Positions 15,905 through 23,402 of a stretch of 64,000 nt of DNA are shown here, one piece after another; positions within the stretch are counted from its first letter, which is position 1; every line of letters begins with the position of its first letter. This DNA comes from Bdellovibrionales bacterium (lineage in GTDB: Bacteria; Bdellovibrionota; UBA1018; CAIMNF01). The stretch lies in contig JAFEAO010000003.1 in assembly GCA_018266375.1 (NCBI GenBank), positions 313,578 through 377,577 of the forward strand. The letters run 5' to 3'. Made by a program: the position numbers and the translations under genes. The notes under the pieces are model-generated. The model saw nothing but the letters and a program-made list of their open reading frames with translations. It had not been told where the DNA came from and searched no databases.

Positions 15905-16903
15905 ATGAAAAACAAATCTCATTCAGTGGTTTTAGGGGTTCTCTTAATTTTAAGCGGTTGCGGATCGGACAACAAAGGCTCGTCAAACGCATACCAGAGC
16001 GGATCAGATTACTGCAGTCAACAGTACATTAACGATCTGAATGCCTGGGGAAATGCAGTGAATGCATCAACAGATGCAGATACGGCTAACTCACTCACGA
16101 ATGGCTTCGAAAGCAAATATCGCAACGTTCACTGCAAGGGGCTTGATGCAAATACTTACCAAGACAAATATTTCGATACAAACGAGATGGTCGCAAAGGT
16201 TCGTGCCGAAATCGCGCGCGTGTCGAAAGACCTTTGTACTCAGTCTTTCCTGAATGACCGCAATGCGATCGCTCGCGCGAGCGGTATTGATCAAGTTGAA
16301 GCACTTTTGAACACTTACGAAAGCAAATACAAAGGCGTTCGTTGTAAGGCAAAAAACCAAGCGACCGGCGCTGAAATGTGGATCGATGTGAACCAAGACG
16401 TGGTCGAAATTCGTCAGAAAATCGCTTCGGTTCGTCCGGCTCCAACGACTCCAACCAAACCTCAAGTGTTGACTCCGGTTCCTAGCACTTCGTCGACTCC
16501 GGTTGCAACGGGCAATCCTCGTGCATCTGCGATCGACGCCAACATCACCGACATTAAAGCAGTATCGGTTGAAGTGACGGACGCAGCATCTTTGAACCGC
16601 GTGAAAAACGCTCGCGGTGACTCGATCATTCAAGGCGGCCGCGTCCTCAGCATGAGAGAGATCACGGATTTCAATTCTAACCTTTGCTTCATCACTGCAA
16701 TCGCGACGAACGATTTCACCGCTGGCCAAAAATTGGAATTCTCAAAAATCAGCGTAGAAGGCGACGGCACTCTCAACCTGAGTTCTACTTCAGGTTACGT
16801 GAGCGTGGTTTGCATGCGTCGGGACGGCAAGCGTACTCCTTGGACCGTAAGCGAAGTTCAGTCGATTTTCGGTCGTCTCGCGAACGTAAATCCGATCCGC
16901 TAA
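15905..16903 (+). CDS. Lipoprotein with two tandem cysteine-bracketed repeats
   Basis: A 332-residue probable lipoprotein: signal peptide with lipobox LSGC (Cys19). Residues 37-80 and 95-140 form two related units, each starting with a cysteine and ending with one (CSQQYINDLNAW ... FESKYRNVHC and CTQSFLNDRNAI ... YESKYKGVRC), a clear internal duplication with likely disulfides. A Pro/Thr-rich linker (about 177-205) leads to a C-terminal domain with two more cysteines (SNLCFITAIA, VSVVCMRRDG). The ATG at 15905 is chosen over upstream starts because it begins the signal peptide. I do not recognise the family and no function is implied. Confidence 0.75.
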   Translation: MKNKSHSVVLGVLLILSGCGSDNKGSSNAYQSGSDYCSQQYINDLNAWGNAVNASTDADTANSLTNGFESKYRNVHCKGLDANTYQDKYFDTNEMVAKVRAEIARVSKDLCTQSFLNDRNAIARASGIDQVEALLNTYESKYKGVRCKAKNQATGAEMWIDVNQDVVEIRQKIASVRPAPTTPTKPQVLTPVPSTSSTPVATGNPRASAIDANITDIKAVSVEVTDAASLNRVKNARGDSIIQGGRVLSMREITDFNSNLCFITAIATNDFTAGQKLEFSKISVEGDGTLNLSSTSGYVSVVCMRRDGKRTPWTVSEVQSIFGRLANVNPIR

Positions 16904-16923
16904 TCCGAATTTTACAATAATTT

Positions 16924-16968
16924 CAATGCGCGCCCTGGGATTCTATGGGACGCGCATTGTTGTTTTTA
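16924..16968 (+). terminator. Intrinsic terminator after repeat lipoprotein
   Basis: Perfect 9-bp stem CAATGCGCG (16924-16932) / CGCGCATTG (16951-16959), with CCC/GGG pairing inside, followed by TTGTTTTTA. The right arm and T run overlap the possible -35 element of the mrp promoter (16957-16962). Confidence 0.8.
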
Positions 16969-16985
16969 CGGTGGGTTGTGATACT
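16957..16985 (+). promoter_or_regulatory. Possible promoter for mrp
   Basis: TTGTTG (16957-16962), spacer 17, GATACT (16980-16985), 11 bases before the ATG at 16997. The leader would be about 4-5 bases. Weak boxes, but no ribosome site is present as an alternative. Confidence 0.35.
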
Positions 16986-16996
16986 CTCGATCCCAC

Positions 16997-18052
16997 ATGA
17001 AACCCAACTTTGACGCAGTTTTAAACGCACTTCGTTCCTTGAATCGCCCTGACATCAAGATCAAAGATCTTAAGGTGTTCGATGGCGGTAAGATTTCTCT
17101 CGGTCTATTGACCCGAGACGCGACCGCAAAAGAAACGGTAGAAAAAGCTTTGAAAGCAATTGCCAACGTGACCGAAGTTGCGGTCACGGTTGATGCTCCA
17201 GCAGCGGGTGCAACCGCAACCGGTGCCCCGAGCACGCGCATGACCGGAATACCTGGCGTCGCCAACATCATCGCGGTTTCAAGCGGTAAGGGTGGTGTGG
17301 GTAAGAGCACGGTATCGGTAAATCTCGCGACTTCGCTTGCACTTGAAGGTTACAAAGTCGGTCTCCTGGATGCCGACATCTACGGTCCAAATATCCCGAC
17401 CATGATGGGCGTGACCGAGAATCCAAAGCTCTATATGGATCCGGCCAAGGGTGAGATGTTCGTTCCACCGGTCAGTCACGGCGTTCGCGTGATGTCGATG
17501 GGCTTTTTGCTCGAGGGCGATCAGCCGGTGATTTGGCGCGGACCGATGCTCCACAATATTCTCAATCAGTTTTGCACGCGCGTGGATTGGGGTGCGCTTG
17601 ATTATTTGATTCTCGATCTCCCGCCGGGCACCGGCGATGTGCAGCTCTCACTAGCGCAGATGCTTCCGCTTACTGGCACGGTGATCGTCACGACTCCGCA
17701 AGAAGTGGCACTTCAAGACGTGCGCAAGGCGCTCCACATGTGGGAAAAGGTAAAAGTACCGGTCATCGGTGTCGTCGAAAACATGAGCTACTTCAAAGGC
17801 GACGATGGCAAGCAGTACAATATCTTCGGCCAAGGCGGCGGCGACATGCTTGCTAAAAAATTCAATACCAAGCTTCTCGCGCAGATGCCGTTAGTGATGC
17901 TCGTTCGCGAAGGCGGCGACGAAGGCAAGCCGATCGTCGTAAAGGCTTTGGAGTCCGAGTCGGCGACCAAGTTCCGTGAGCTTGCCCGTAAAGTCGCGAC
18001 CGAAGTTCAAAACGCAACCGGCGATAAACCGATCGAGATCGGCCAGTTCTAG
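16997..18052 (+). CDS. mrp: Mrp/ApbC-type P-loop iron-sulfur carrier, without CXXC
   Basis: This 351-residue Mrp/NBP35-family ATPase is thought to deliver Fe-S clusters. An N-terminal MIP18-like domain covers about 1-80. The deviant Walker A is SSGKGGVGKSTVSVNLA, followed by DADIYGPNIPTMMG, switch II DLPPGTGDVQLSLAQ and VENMSYF. In E. coli Mrp and ApbC the stretch after ENMS holds a CxxC pair needed for cluster binding. Here it reads FKGDDGKQYNIFGQGGG with no cysteine. Some other bacterial Mrp proteins also lack the pair, so it may be a natural variant, but cluster binding by this site is doubtful. It converges on the gene ending at 18087. Confidence 0.9.
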   Translation: MKPNFDAVLNALRSLNRPDIKIKDLKVFDGGKISLGLLTRDATAKETVEKALKAIANVTEVAVTVDAPAAGATATGAPSTRMTGIPGVANIIAVSSGKGGVGKSTVSVNLATSLALEGYKVGLLDADIYGPNIPTMMGVTENPKLYMDPAKGEMFVPPVSHGVRVMSMGFLLEGDQPVIWRGPMLHNILNQFCTRVDWGALDYLILDLPPGTGDVQLSLAQMLPLTGTVIVTTPQEVALQDVRKALHMWEKVKVPVIGVVENMSYFKGDDGKQYNIFGQGGGDMLAKKFNTKLLAQMPLVMLVREGGDEGKPIVVKALESESATKFRELARKVATEVQNATGDKPIEIGQF

Positions 18053-18086
18053 TTAATGCGTTGCCAAACATAAAGATAGGGACTAC

Positions 18087-18698
18087 CTAGTTGTTCGAGT
18101 TCATAAAGAGATCTTCCATCTCTTTACGTGGGACGGGACGCTGCTCGACTTTCATGTAGCGCTCAAACCAAGTCTCGGAACGAATGCGGTTGGATTGATC
18201 TTCGTCCACTTTGCCCAAGATCACCTGACGGCGAAGCAAATCGAAAACATCCGGTGAGCGAGTGCGTTCCGCGATCGAAAACATTTGTTCGACCTGATCG
18301 CGCCACACGTGATTGCGCACGAAATCGACTTGGTTCCACTGCGAGCTCATGTTGTTGATCTCAATGCGATCATCGACGGTGAGCGCGGTGTTGGGATCAA
18401 ACACGGTTGGCTCCTGCTGCGGTTCAGTTTGCTGTGCGAGTACCGGGCGGGCGGGAGGCGGAGGCGCATGTTGCTCCGAAGACGGTTCCCGTTTCGGCTG
18501 TGCGAGTTCAGGTTTGGTTTCGATGAACTGCGCGAATTGTTTGGTTTGTTCGATCGCGAGCGTTTGGCGCTGCTCGTTCGGTTTTAAGATGAGGTAACCC
18601 AAAATCGGTACCGTGATGAACATGATCACGAGGAGGCGTTTTGTGAATGGGTCAATCAGAGTTGATTTTTTATATTTCTTTTTTGCTTTTCCGTCCAT
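18087..18698 (-). CDS. Single-pass membrane protein of unknown function
   Basis: A 203-residue protein with a lysine-rich cytoplasmic N-terminus (KAKKKYKKS), one membrane helix at about 23-41 (LLVIMFITVPILGYLIL), a Pro/Gln-rich stretch (about 62-100, APPPPARPVLAQQ) and a charged helical C-terminal part (VWRDQVEQMFSIAERTRSP). This layout suggests an inner-membrane anchor with a periplasm-spanning proline-rich linker, somewhat TonB-like in shape only. I recognise no family. It is divergent from hldD and convergent with mrp, so it is a single-gene unit. Confidence 0.65.
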   Translation of the reverse strand: MDGKAKKKYKKSTLIDPFTKRLLVIMFITVPILGYLILKPNEQRQTLAIEQTKQFAQFIETKPELAQPKREPSSEQHAPPPPARPVLAQQTEPQQEPTVFDPNTALTVDDRIEINNMSSQWNQVDFVRNHVWRDQVEQMFSIAERTRSPDVFDLLRRQVILGKVDEDQSNRIRSETWFERYMKVEQRPVPRKEMEDLFMNSNN

Positions 18699-18764
18699 GG
18701 AAGTCGAGCCCTACCAGTCATCAAGTTTAGCACAAGGTCTTTACGCGTTAACAGTGTTGGCTCT

Positions 18765-18793
18765 TTGACGAACCCCACTGTTTTCGGTAAGCT
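18765..18793 (+). promoter_or_regulatory. Predicted promoter for hldD, abutting its GTG start
   Basis: TTGACG (18765-18770), spacer 17, TAAGCT (18788-18793), 9 bases before the GTG at 18803. No Shine-Dalgarno is seen. The transcript would begin about two bases before the start codon. Confidence 0.5.
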
Positions 18794-18802
18794 CAGTTCA
18801 TC

Positions 18803-19759
18803 GTGATTTTATTGACGGGTGCGGCCGGGTTTATCGGCTATCGAATTGCAAAAGAGCTTCAAAAACAAGGGATTCCCTTCGTTTCGGTCGATCGTTTGGA
18901 AGCGTTCCAAAGCCGCCCCGAGCATCGGGATGTGCGCCATACTCGAGTTTATCCGCCTGAAGCCATGCTGAACGGCCTGCCTGTAGGGATCACCGCCATC
19001 GTCCACATGGGCGCGTCTTCGTCGACGACCGAAATGCGCGTCGATTATCTGAAGCAAGTCAACGTCGATTACTCAAAAGCGTTGTGGAATTTTGCACGCG
19101 GACTGAATATCCCGTTTGTGTACGCGTCATCCGCCGCGACTTATGGCGCAGGCGAAGAAGGCTACGACGACGACGAATCCAAAATGAAATTTTTAAAACC
19201 GCTGAATCCTTACGGCATGTCCAAACTCGAGTTCGACCTTTGGGCGCTCGACGAGGATCGCGCCGGACGAGCCCCGCCGGCGTGGAGCGGCTTCAAGTTT
19301 TTTAACGTTTATGGATACGGCGAGCGCCATAAACAAAAGCAGGCATCGGTTGTGATTCAAGGTTTCGATCAGATTCGTGATAAGGGCGAGCTTAGGTTGT
19401 TTAAGAGTCACAAATCTGGGATCGCCGACGGCGAGCAAAAGCGCGATTTTATTTACGTACAGGATGTCGTGGCTGCGACTCTCTTCGCGCTTCAAAAACC
19501 GATCCGTCGCGGGATTTTTAATCTCGGCACGGGGCTCGCGCGTTCATTCCAAGATCTGGCCAAAGCGACGTTCCAAGCTATGGGTATGCCCGCAAATATA
19601 ACGTTTATCGATACGCCGGTTGAGATTCGCGACCGTTATCAGTACTTCACGCAAGCGACGATGGATCGACTCAAGGCCGAAGGTTACACCCGGTCATTTA
19701 CGTCACTCGAGGACGGTGTCGCCCAAACCGTATCGGATCTAAAAACTCTCGGAAGGTAA
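18803..19759 (+). CDS. hldD: ADP-L-glycero-D-manno-heptose-6-epimerase
   Basis: HldD epimerises ADP-D,D-heptose to ADP-L,D-heptose, the sugar donor for LPS inner core. The 318-residue short-chain dehydrogenase fold has the NAD(P) motif TGAAGFIG at residues 5-12, HMGASSSTTE, YASSAATYG, the catalytic tyrosine-lysine pair in NPYGMSKLEFD, FNVYGYGERHKQKQASV, and GEQKRDFIYVQDVV, all HldD hallmarks. The GTG start is set by the nucleotide-binding motif, which begins at once. The methyltransferase gene starts 4 bases after its stop codon. It complements gmhA at 2528. The intermediate kinase and adenylyltransferase (hldE) are not in the window. Confidence 0.93.
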   Translation: MILLTGAAGFIGYRIAKELQKQGIPFVSVDRLEAFQSRPEHRDVRHTRVYPPEAMLNGLPVGITAIVHMGASSSTTEMRVDYLKQVNVDYSKALWNFARGLNIPFVYASSAATYGAGEEGYDDDESKMKFLKPLNPYGMSKLEFDLWALDEDRAGRAPPAWSGFKFFNVYGYGERHKQKQASVVIQGFDQIRDKGELRLFKSHKSGIADGEQKRDFIYVQDVVAATLFALQKPIRRGIFNLGTGLARSFQDLAKATFQAMGMPANITFIDTPVEIRDRYQYFTQATMDRLKAEGYTRSFTSLEDGVAQTVSDLKTLGR

Positions 19760-19763
19760 GAGC

Positions 19764-20444
19764 GTGTCTCAGCTGTTTGATCCTTCTGATCTTTATCCTT
19801 TGATCGACATGAGTAAAGTGCCGTACGAGGCGCAAAAAGATCATGCTCGGCAGGTCGATGCGCATCTCGGTTTTGAAATCGAAGTGGTTGAATCCAGGAT
19901 TGAACGCGGGCAAACCGACCGCGAAACCGTTCGTCAGCAATGGATCGGATTGCCGACGCAAAGCTTGCTCACGCCCTATACCGAATTTCGCTATATGCTC
20001 GGGCAGCTCCACAAGGTTGCTCCGATCAGCGACAGTTCCACGATAGTCGATATTGGCGCGGGATATGGACGTTTGGGATTTGTTCTTGAAGCACATTTTC
20101 CGCAGGCACGATTTACCGGCATCGAAATCTCCGAACCGAGAGTCGCGGAAGGTAAGCGCGTGATGAAAGCACAAGGACTCACGAGGTCTGAACTGATCGC
20201 GGCGGATATTCTAGAAATGGATCTGCCTGATGCGTCGGTGTTTTTTACTTACGACTTCGGACCGCCGCGCTCAATTCAAGAGCTCTTCGTCAAATTTAAA
20301 ATAGCGGCCAAACAACGACCGCTTACTATCGTGGGCCGAGGGCGCTCCACCCGTGATCAAATCGAGCGGCAATATCCCTGGCTCACCGACATCGTTGAGC
20401 CAAAGCATCTCGGGCAATTCAGTATTTATCGAACTGCTGAGTAA
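19764..20444 (+). CDS. SAM-dependent methyltransferase-like protein
   Basis: A 226-residue protein whose centre holds a class I methyltransferase binding motif (TIVDIGAGYGRLGFVLEAHF, about residues 93-112) followed by the acidic ribose-binding strand (FTGIEISEPRVAEG). The N-terminal 80 residues are helical and unfamiliar. The expected motif IV region reads VFFTYDFGPPRS. The substrate cannot be told. It begins with GTG 4 bases after hldD, so it is in the same operon and may act on an envelope sugar or lipid, but that is only context. Family call is good, role open. Confidence 0.78.
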   Translation: MSQLFDPSDLYPLIDMSKVPYEAQKDHARQVDAHLGFEIEVVESRIERGQTDRETVRQQWIGLPTQSLLTPYTEFRYMLGQLHKVAPISDSSTIVDIGAGYGRLGFVLEAHFPQARFTGIEISEPRVAEGKRVMKAQGLTRSELIAADILEMDLPDASVFFTYDFGPPRSIQELFVKFKIAAKQRPLTIVGRGRSTRDQIERQYPWLTDIVEPKHLGQFSIYRTAE

Positions 20445-20517
20445 GCGTGCTCGCATACCCTGCGGAGAAGGCTAACATTTGTATTTTAATTTAATAAATC
20501 AAAGGGATTCCGGCGCG

Positions 20518-21144
20518 TTAATTCCAGTTCACTTTAACCGGCGAATCGCTCCCGTCGGCCTTGCGGATTTTGACCAACCCGTTCTTGCGGCCGTACTCGA
20601 AAATGTCCTTCGTGACTTGAACGTCTTGTTGACAGTACTTGATGATGTCGTCGATCTTGCCTTCTTTCCACCACTGGACGGCAAGCAGGCCGTCGGCGGA
20701 TTTGCCGGCATTCAATGTGCCTTGTGCAAGAGTCTCGAGCTTCAAGAATTTCTGGCGGGTGAGCGTTTGGACGTCGTACATGATATCGAAAACATCGAGC
20801 TTATCGAGGTTCAATCCGTACGCCTGGAGAATGATCAAGTCGAACCCGCGAATGTTGTAACCGATCACGAGACGTTCTTCGCAAAGATCGTTGAGCTTTG
20901 AGATCTCGTTTTCGCGGAAGGTGAGGTACTGATCGGTTTTTGAATCGTACGCACAAGCGACCGAGATTTTGAGCTTATCGATGTGGCCCCATCCGCCGAC
21001 GTCCTGGACTAAGTTTTGTGTCTCCAAATCCACCACGAGATAATTTTTGTTCCGGAGAAACAGGCTCGACGGCACGACGTCCTCGGAAAACGGGACGGCG
21101 TTCATGTGTTTCCAATAGCTTGGATTTAAACGGGTTCTCGACAT
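20518..21144 (-). CDS. DEDDy-type 3'-5' exonuclease-like protein
   Basis: A 208-residue RNase H-fold nuclease. The DEDDy residues are visible: Asp and Glu in LVVDLETQNL (about residues 37-46), Asp in VIGYNIRGFDLIIL, and the tyrosine-aspartate pair in IKYCQQDVQVTKDIF near the C-terminus. The GYNIRGFD form resembles predicted PolB-like or YprB-like exonucleases found alone or fused to helicases. No helicase or polymerase domain is attached here. The ATG at 21144 lacks a ribosome site; Met14 is an alternative. It is divergent from the hydroxylase gene. Likely role is DNA or RNA trimming; substrate unknown. Confidence 0.78.
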   Translation of the reverse strand: MSRTRLNPSYWKHMNAVPFSEDVVPSSLFLRNKNYLVVDLETQNLVQDVGGWGHIDKLKISVACAYDSKTDQYLTFRENEISKLNDLCEERLVIGYNIRGFDLIILQAYGLNLDKLDVFDIMYDVQTLTRQKFLKLETLAQGTLNAGKSADGLLAVQWWKEGKIDDIIKYCQQDVQVTKDIFEYGRKNGLVKIRKADGSDSPVKVNWN

Positions 21145-21177
21145 TTGCGGACACGAGTTTCAGGCCCGAATCAAGAA

Positions 21178-21206
21178 TTGTCAAGAGCGTTAAAATGCGC
21201 TATTTC
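21178..21206 (+). promoter_or_regulatory. Possible promoter for fatty-acid hydroxylase gene
   Basis: TTGTCA (21178-21183), spacer 17, TATTTC (21201-21206), 8 bases before the ATG at 21215. The -10 is poor; the case rests on the same spacing seen at other genes here. Confidence 0.3.
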
Positions 21207-21214
21207 CTCAGCTC

Positions 21215-21811
21215 ATGTCCACGAAAGCTCACCAATCCATACGCCTGTTTAAGAACCCGGTTTTAGAAGCGCTGACGCACGTTCATCCATCGCTTCCGTT
21301 CATCATCTGGATTCCGGTCGTCGCGTATCTTTGGTTCCAATCCCGCGCATCGATGCAACTCGATTATTCGGCGATTGCTTTGTACTCCGTGCTCGGCCTG
21401 TTCTTCTGGACCTTTACCGAGTACGCCATGCATCGCTACGTGTTCCACTACGATGCTTCGACCAAAGCAGGGAAGTACCTGGTCTTCTTGTTTCATGGAA
21501 TTCACCACGACGATCCTCAGGATCCGACCCGCCTCGTGATGCCGCCGGTAGTTTCGATCACACTTGGGATCGCGTTTTTTTACCTGTTTAAAGTCGTTTT
21601 TGCTGACAACGGAACCCCATTTTTTTGCGGTTTTATCGTCGGTTACATGATTTACGATTACATCCATTTTGCCGTCCATCATTTCCGTCCGCGGACGGCG
21701 TGGGGGAAGGCTTTGAAAGAACACCATATGAAACACCACTTTATCGCTCATGGCGCGAAGTGGGGGGTGAGTTCGATGATCTGGGATCGCGTGTTTCGGA
21801 CAATGAGTTAA
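21215..21811 (+). CDS. Fatty-acid hydroxylase superfamily membrane protein
   Basis: A 198-residue integral membrane di-iron protein of the fatty-acid hydroxylase / sterol desaturase superfamily. The histidine clusters that hold the irons are all present: EYAMHRYVFH, FHGIHHDDP, HFAVHHF and EHHMKHHF. Membrane helices lie at about 27-42, 53-72, 115-130 and 138-155. Order and spacing resemble the catalytic part of fatty-acid 2-hydroxylases (FA2H/Scs7) without the cytochrome b5 domain. Hydroxylation of membrane or sphingolipid-like acyl chains is a reasonable inference. It is the only gene in its unit before rpsP. Confidence 0.88.
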   Translation: MSTKAHQSIRLFKNPVLEALTHVHPSLPFIIWIPVVAYLWFQSRASMQLDYSAIALYSVLGLFFWTFTEYAMHRYVFHYDASTKAGKYLVFLFHGIHHDDPQDPTRLVMPPVVSITLGIAFFYLFKVVFADNGTPFFCGFIVGYMIYDYIHFAVHHFRPRTAWGKALKEHHMKHHFIAHGAKWGVSSMIWDRVFRTMS

Positions 21812-21842
21812 GGCGCTTTTAAAGCCCCAGAAAACGCATTTG

Positions 21843-21890
21843 TTGACTTTATTGCTATCGGTCTGTTATCAATAGGCATTCTTGAAAGGA
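21843..21890 (+). promoter_or_regulatory. Predicted rpsP promoter and ribosome binding site
   Basis: TTGACT (21843-21848) and TATCAA (21867-21872), spacer 18, then GAAAGGA (21884-21890) 8 bases before the rpsP ATG. This leader carries a normal Shine-Dalgarno, unlike several neighbouring genes. Confidence 0.5.
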
Positions 21891-21898
21891 TAAAATTT

Positions 21899-22141
21899 AT
21901 GGTTAAAATTCGTCTTTCCCGCATGGGTGCAAAGAAGAATCCTCAATTCGTCATTGTGGCTGCAAATGAATCTGCGTGCCGTGACGGTAAACGTTTCGAA
22001 AAGTTGGGTTTCTATTACCCAAAAGCCAAGAATGCTAAAGACAAGATCAAGATCGATCTCGAAAAATACGAATCTTGGAAGAGCAAAGGCGCGCAAGTCT
22101 CTTTGACAGTTGAGCAATTGGTTCAAGCAACCAAAGCTTAA
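21899..22141 (+). CDS. rpsP: 30S ribosomal protein S16
   Basis: An 80-residue S16, an assembly protein of the small subunit body. It begins with the universal MVKIRLSRMGAKKNPQFVIV and has RDGKRFEKLGFYYP. Length is normal (80-90). It heads the rpsP-khpA-trmD block that is conserved in many bacteria, but a terminator follows directly, so khpA and trmD need read-through or their own promoter. AAGGA upstream sets the start. Confidence 0.97.
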   Translation: MVKIRLSRMGAKKNPQFVIVAANESACRDGKRFEKLGFYYPKAKNAKDKIKIDLEKYESWKSKGAQVSLTVEQLVQATKA

Positions 22142-22165
22142 GCTGCTCTCCATAAAACTTTATCA

Positions 22166-22219
22166 AAGCCCTGACCTCCCTGGAATATGATCAGCGTGGG
22201 GTTAGGGCTTTGATTTTTT
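22166..22219 (+). terminator. Intrinsic terminator after rpsP
   Basis: Stem of AAAGCCCTGACC (22166-22177) and GGTTAGGGCTTT (22201-22212), 12 pairs with one G-T wobble, followed by GATTTTTT. It separates rpsP from khpA. Confidence 0.8.
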
Positions 22220-22257
22220 GCTGCTTTCTCAAAAAATTTCATTCAGAATAACTCATG

Positions 22258-22278
22258 GCAGCCCTTCCCGGGGTGCCG
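22258..22278 (+). repeat. GC-rich inverted repeat upstream of khpA
   Basis: GGCAGCCC and GGGGTGCC face each other across about 5 bases, 60 bases before the khpA start. A small RNA hairpin in the khpA leader is possible. Nothing else is recognised between 22220 and 22338. Confidence 0.35.
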
Positions 22279-22338
22279 CCACAGGTTCGAAAAATAGTAG
22301 TCAGACTTTAGGTGCATGAATACTGAAAGAGGGAACCC

Positions 22339-22599
22339 ATGTCAGAGGCAGCGTCGAAGACCGGCGAGCTTTCCAAGATGATTGAAGTCATCGCGAAAGC
22401 CCTTGTCGATATTCCAAATGAAGTGAGTGTAGCTGAAGTTGCGGGTGAGAATACGACCGTGATCGAGCTTCGTGTGGCAAAAACCGATATTGGTAAAATC
22501 ATCGGAAAAGAAGGAAAAACGGCGAAGGCGATTCGCACGATCCTTCTCGGAGCCGCGACCAAACTCAAGCGCAGAACAGTGCTTGAGATTGTGGAGTAA
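22339..22599 (+). CDS. khpA: KH-domain RNA-binding protein KhpA
   Basis: An 86-residue KhpA (YlqC family), a small RNA-binding protein that in other bacteria pairs with KhpB and affects cell shape and mRNA fate. The single KH domain carries the GxxG loop within [19 protein letters not shown]. The ATG at 22339 follows GAGGG by 5 bases. In most genomes rimM comes between khpA and trmD. Here trmD starts 22 bases later and rimM is absent. Confidence 0.92.
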   Translation: MSEAASKTGELSKMIEVIAKALVDIPNEVSVAEVAGENTTVIELRVAKTDIGKIIGKEGKTAKAIRTILLGAATKLKRRTVLEIVE

Positions 22600-22621
22600 C
22601 TCCGCTAAAACGCCATAAACC

Positions 22622-23347
22622 ATGGCGCTTCAAAAGATCCATTTTATCAGCTTATTCCCGGACGTGATTCGGGACGGGCTCAGTCACAGCCTTATCGGTA
22701 AGGCCGGAGACAAGATTACGCTCAATTTCATCCAGCTCAGGGACTTCGCCAAGAATAAACACAAGACGGTCGACGATACTCCGTCGGGCGGCGGTGCCGG
22801 AATGCTCTTGAAGCCCGATGTGCTTTTCGACGCCTGGTCATCGGTGACGAGCCTCGAAGAAAAACGTTTGAGGCCCGCGGCCGAACGACCGTACACGATT
22901 TTACTTTCGCCACAAGGAAAGCTTCTCGCTCAGTCAAAAGCAAAGACGATGGCGTCTCATCATCGCGAACTCATCATCGTTACCGGACATTACGAAGGGG
23001 TTGATGAACGATTCATCGATTTGTGCGTCGACGAGGAAATGTCGATCGGAGATTATGTTCTCACCGGCGGCGAGTTTGCGGCGTTAGTGGTTGCTGACGT
23101 TTTGATTCGTTTGATTCCGGGAGTAGTGGGCTCGGAAGAATCCGTCGCGCGCGACTCGCTCGAAAACGGATTACTGAAGGCGCCTCAGTATACGCGTCCG
23201 CGCGAGTTCCAGGGTCTTACTGTTCCCGACGTCCTACTCGGCGGAAATCACGCCGCTATCGAAAAGTGGCGTTCCGAACAGTCCCAGGCAAGAACGAAGC
23301 GTAAGCGTCCCGACCTGTGGGAAGCTCTAAAAAAGACTAAGCAGTAG
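22622..23347 (+). CDS. trmD: tRNA (guanine-N1-)-methyltransferase
   Basis: TrmD methylates G37 of tRNAs that read CNN codons, preventing frameshifts. The 241-residue SPOUT protein has FHISLFPDVI-like N-terminus (FISLFPDVIRDGLSHSLIGKA), DDTPSGGGAGML, VTGHYEGVDERF and the trefoil-knot SAM site SIGDYVLTGGEFAALVVAD. The C-terminal domain ends RPDLWEALKKTKQ. Length is typical. It follows khpA closely and precedes fadE by 55 bases. Confidence 0.95.
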   Translation: MALQKIHFISLFPDVIRDGLSHSLIGKAGDKITLNFIQLRDFAKNKHKTVDDTPSGGGAGMLLKPDVLFDAWSSVTSLEEKRLRPAAERPYTILLSPQGKLLAQSKAKTMASHHRELIIVTGHYEGVDERFIDLCVDEEMSIGDYVLTGGEFAALVVADVLIRLIPGVVGSEESVARDSLENGLLKAPQYTRPREFQGLTVPDVLLGGNHAAIEKWRSEQSQARTKRKRPDLWEALKKTKQ

Positions 23348-23402
23348 ATGAGTCGGACTTGGGGCGGAAGTCCTCGTTCTTAAGACGGTTCAAGATTTGC
23401 AG

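Noticed and set aside
22284-22300. GGTTCGAA, a tRNA T-loop-like motif
   Set aside because: No acceptor, D or anticodon stem could be folded around it, and no CCA end.
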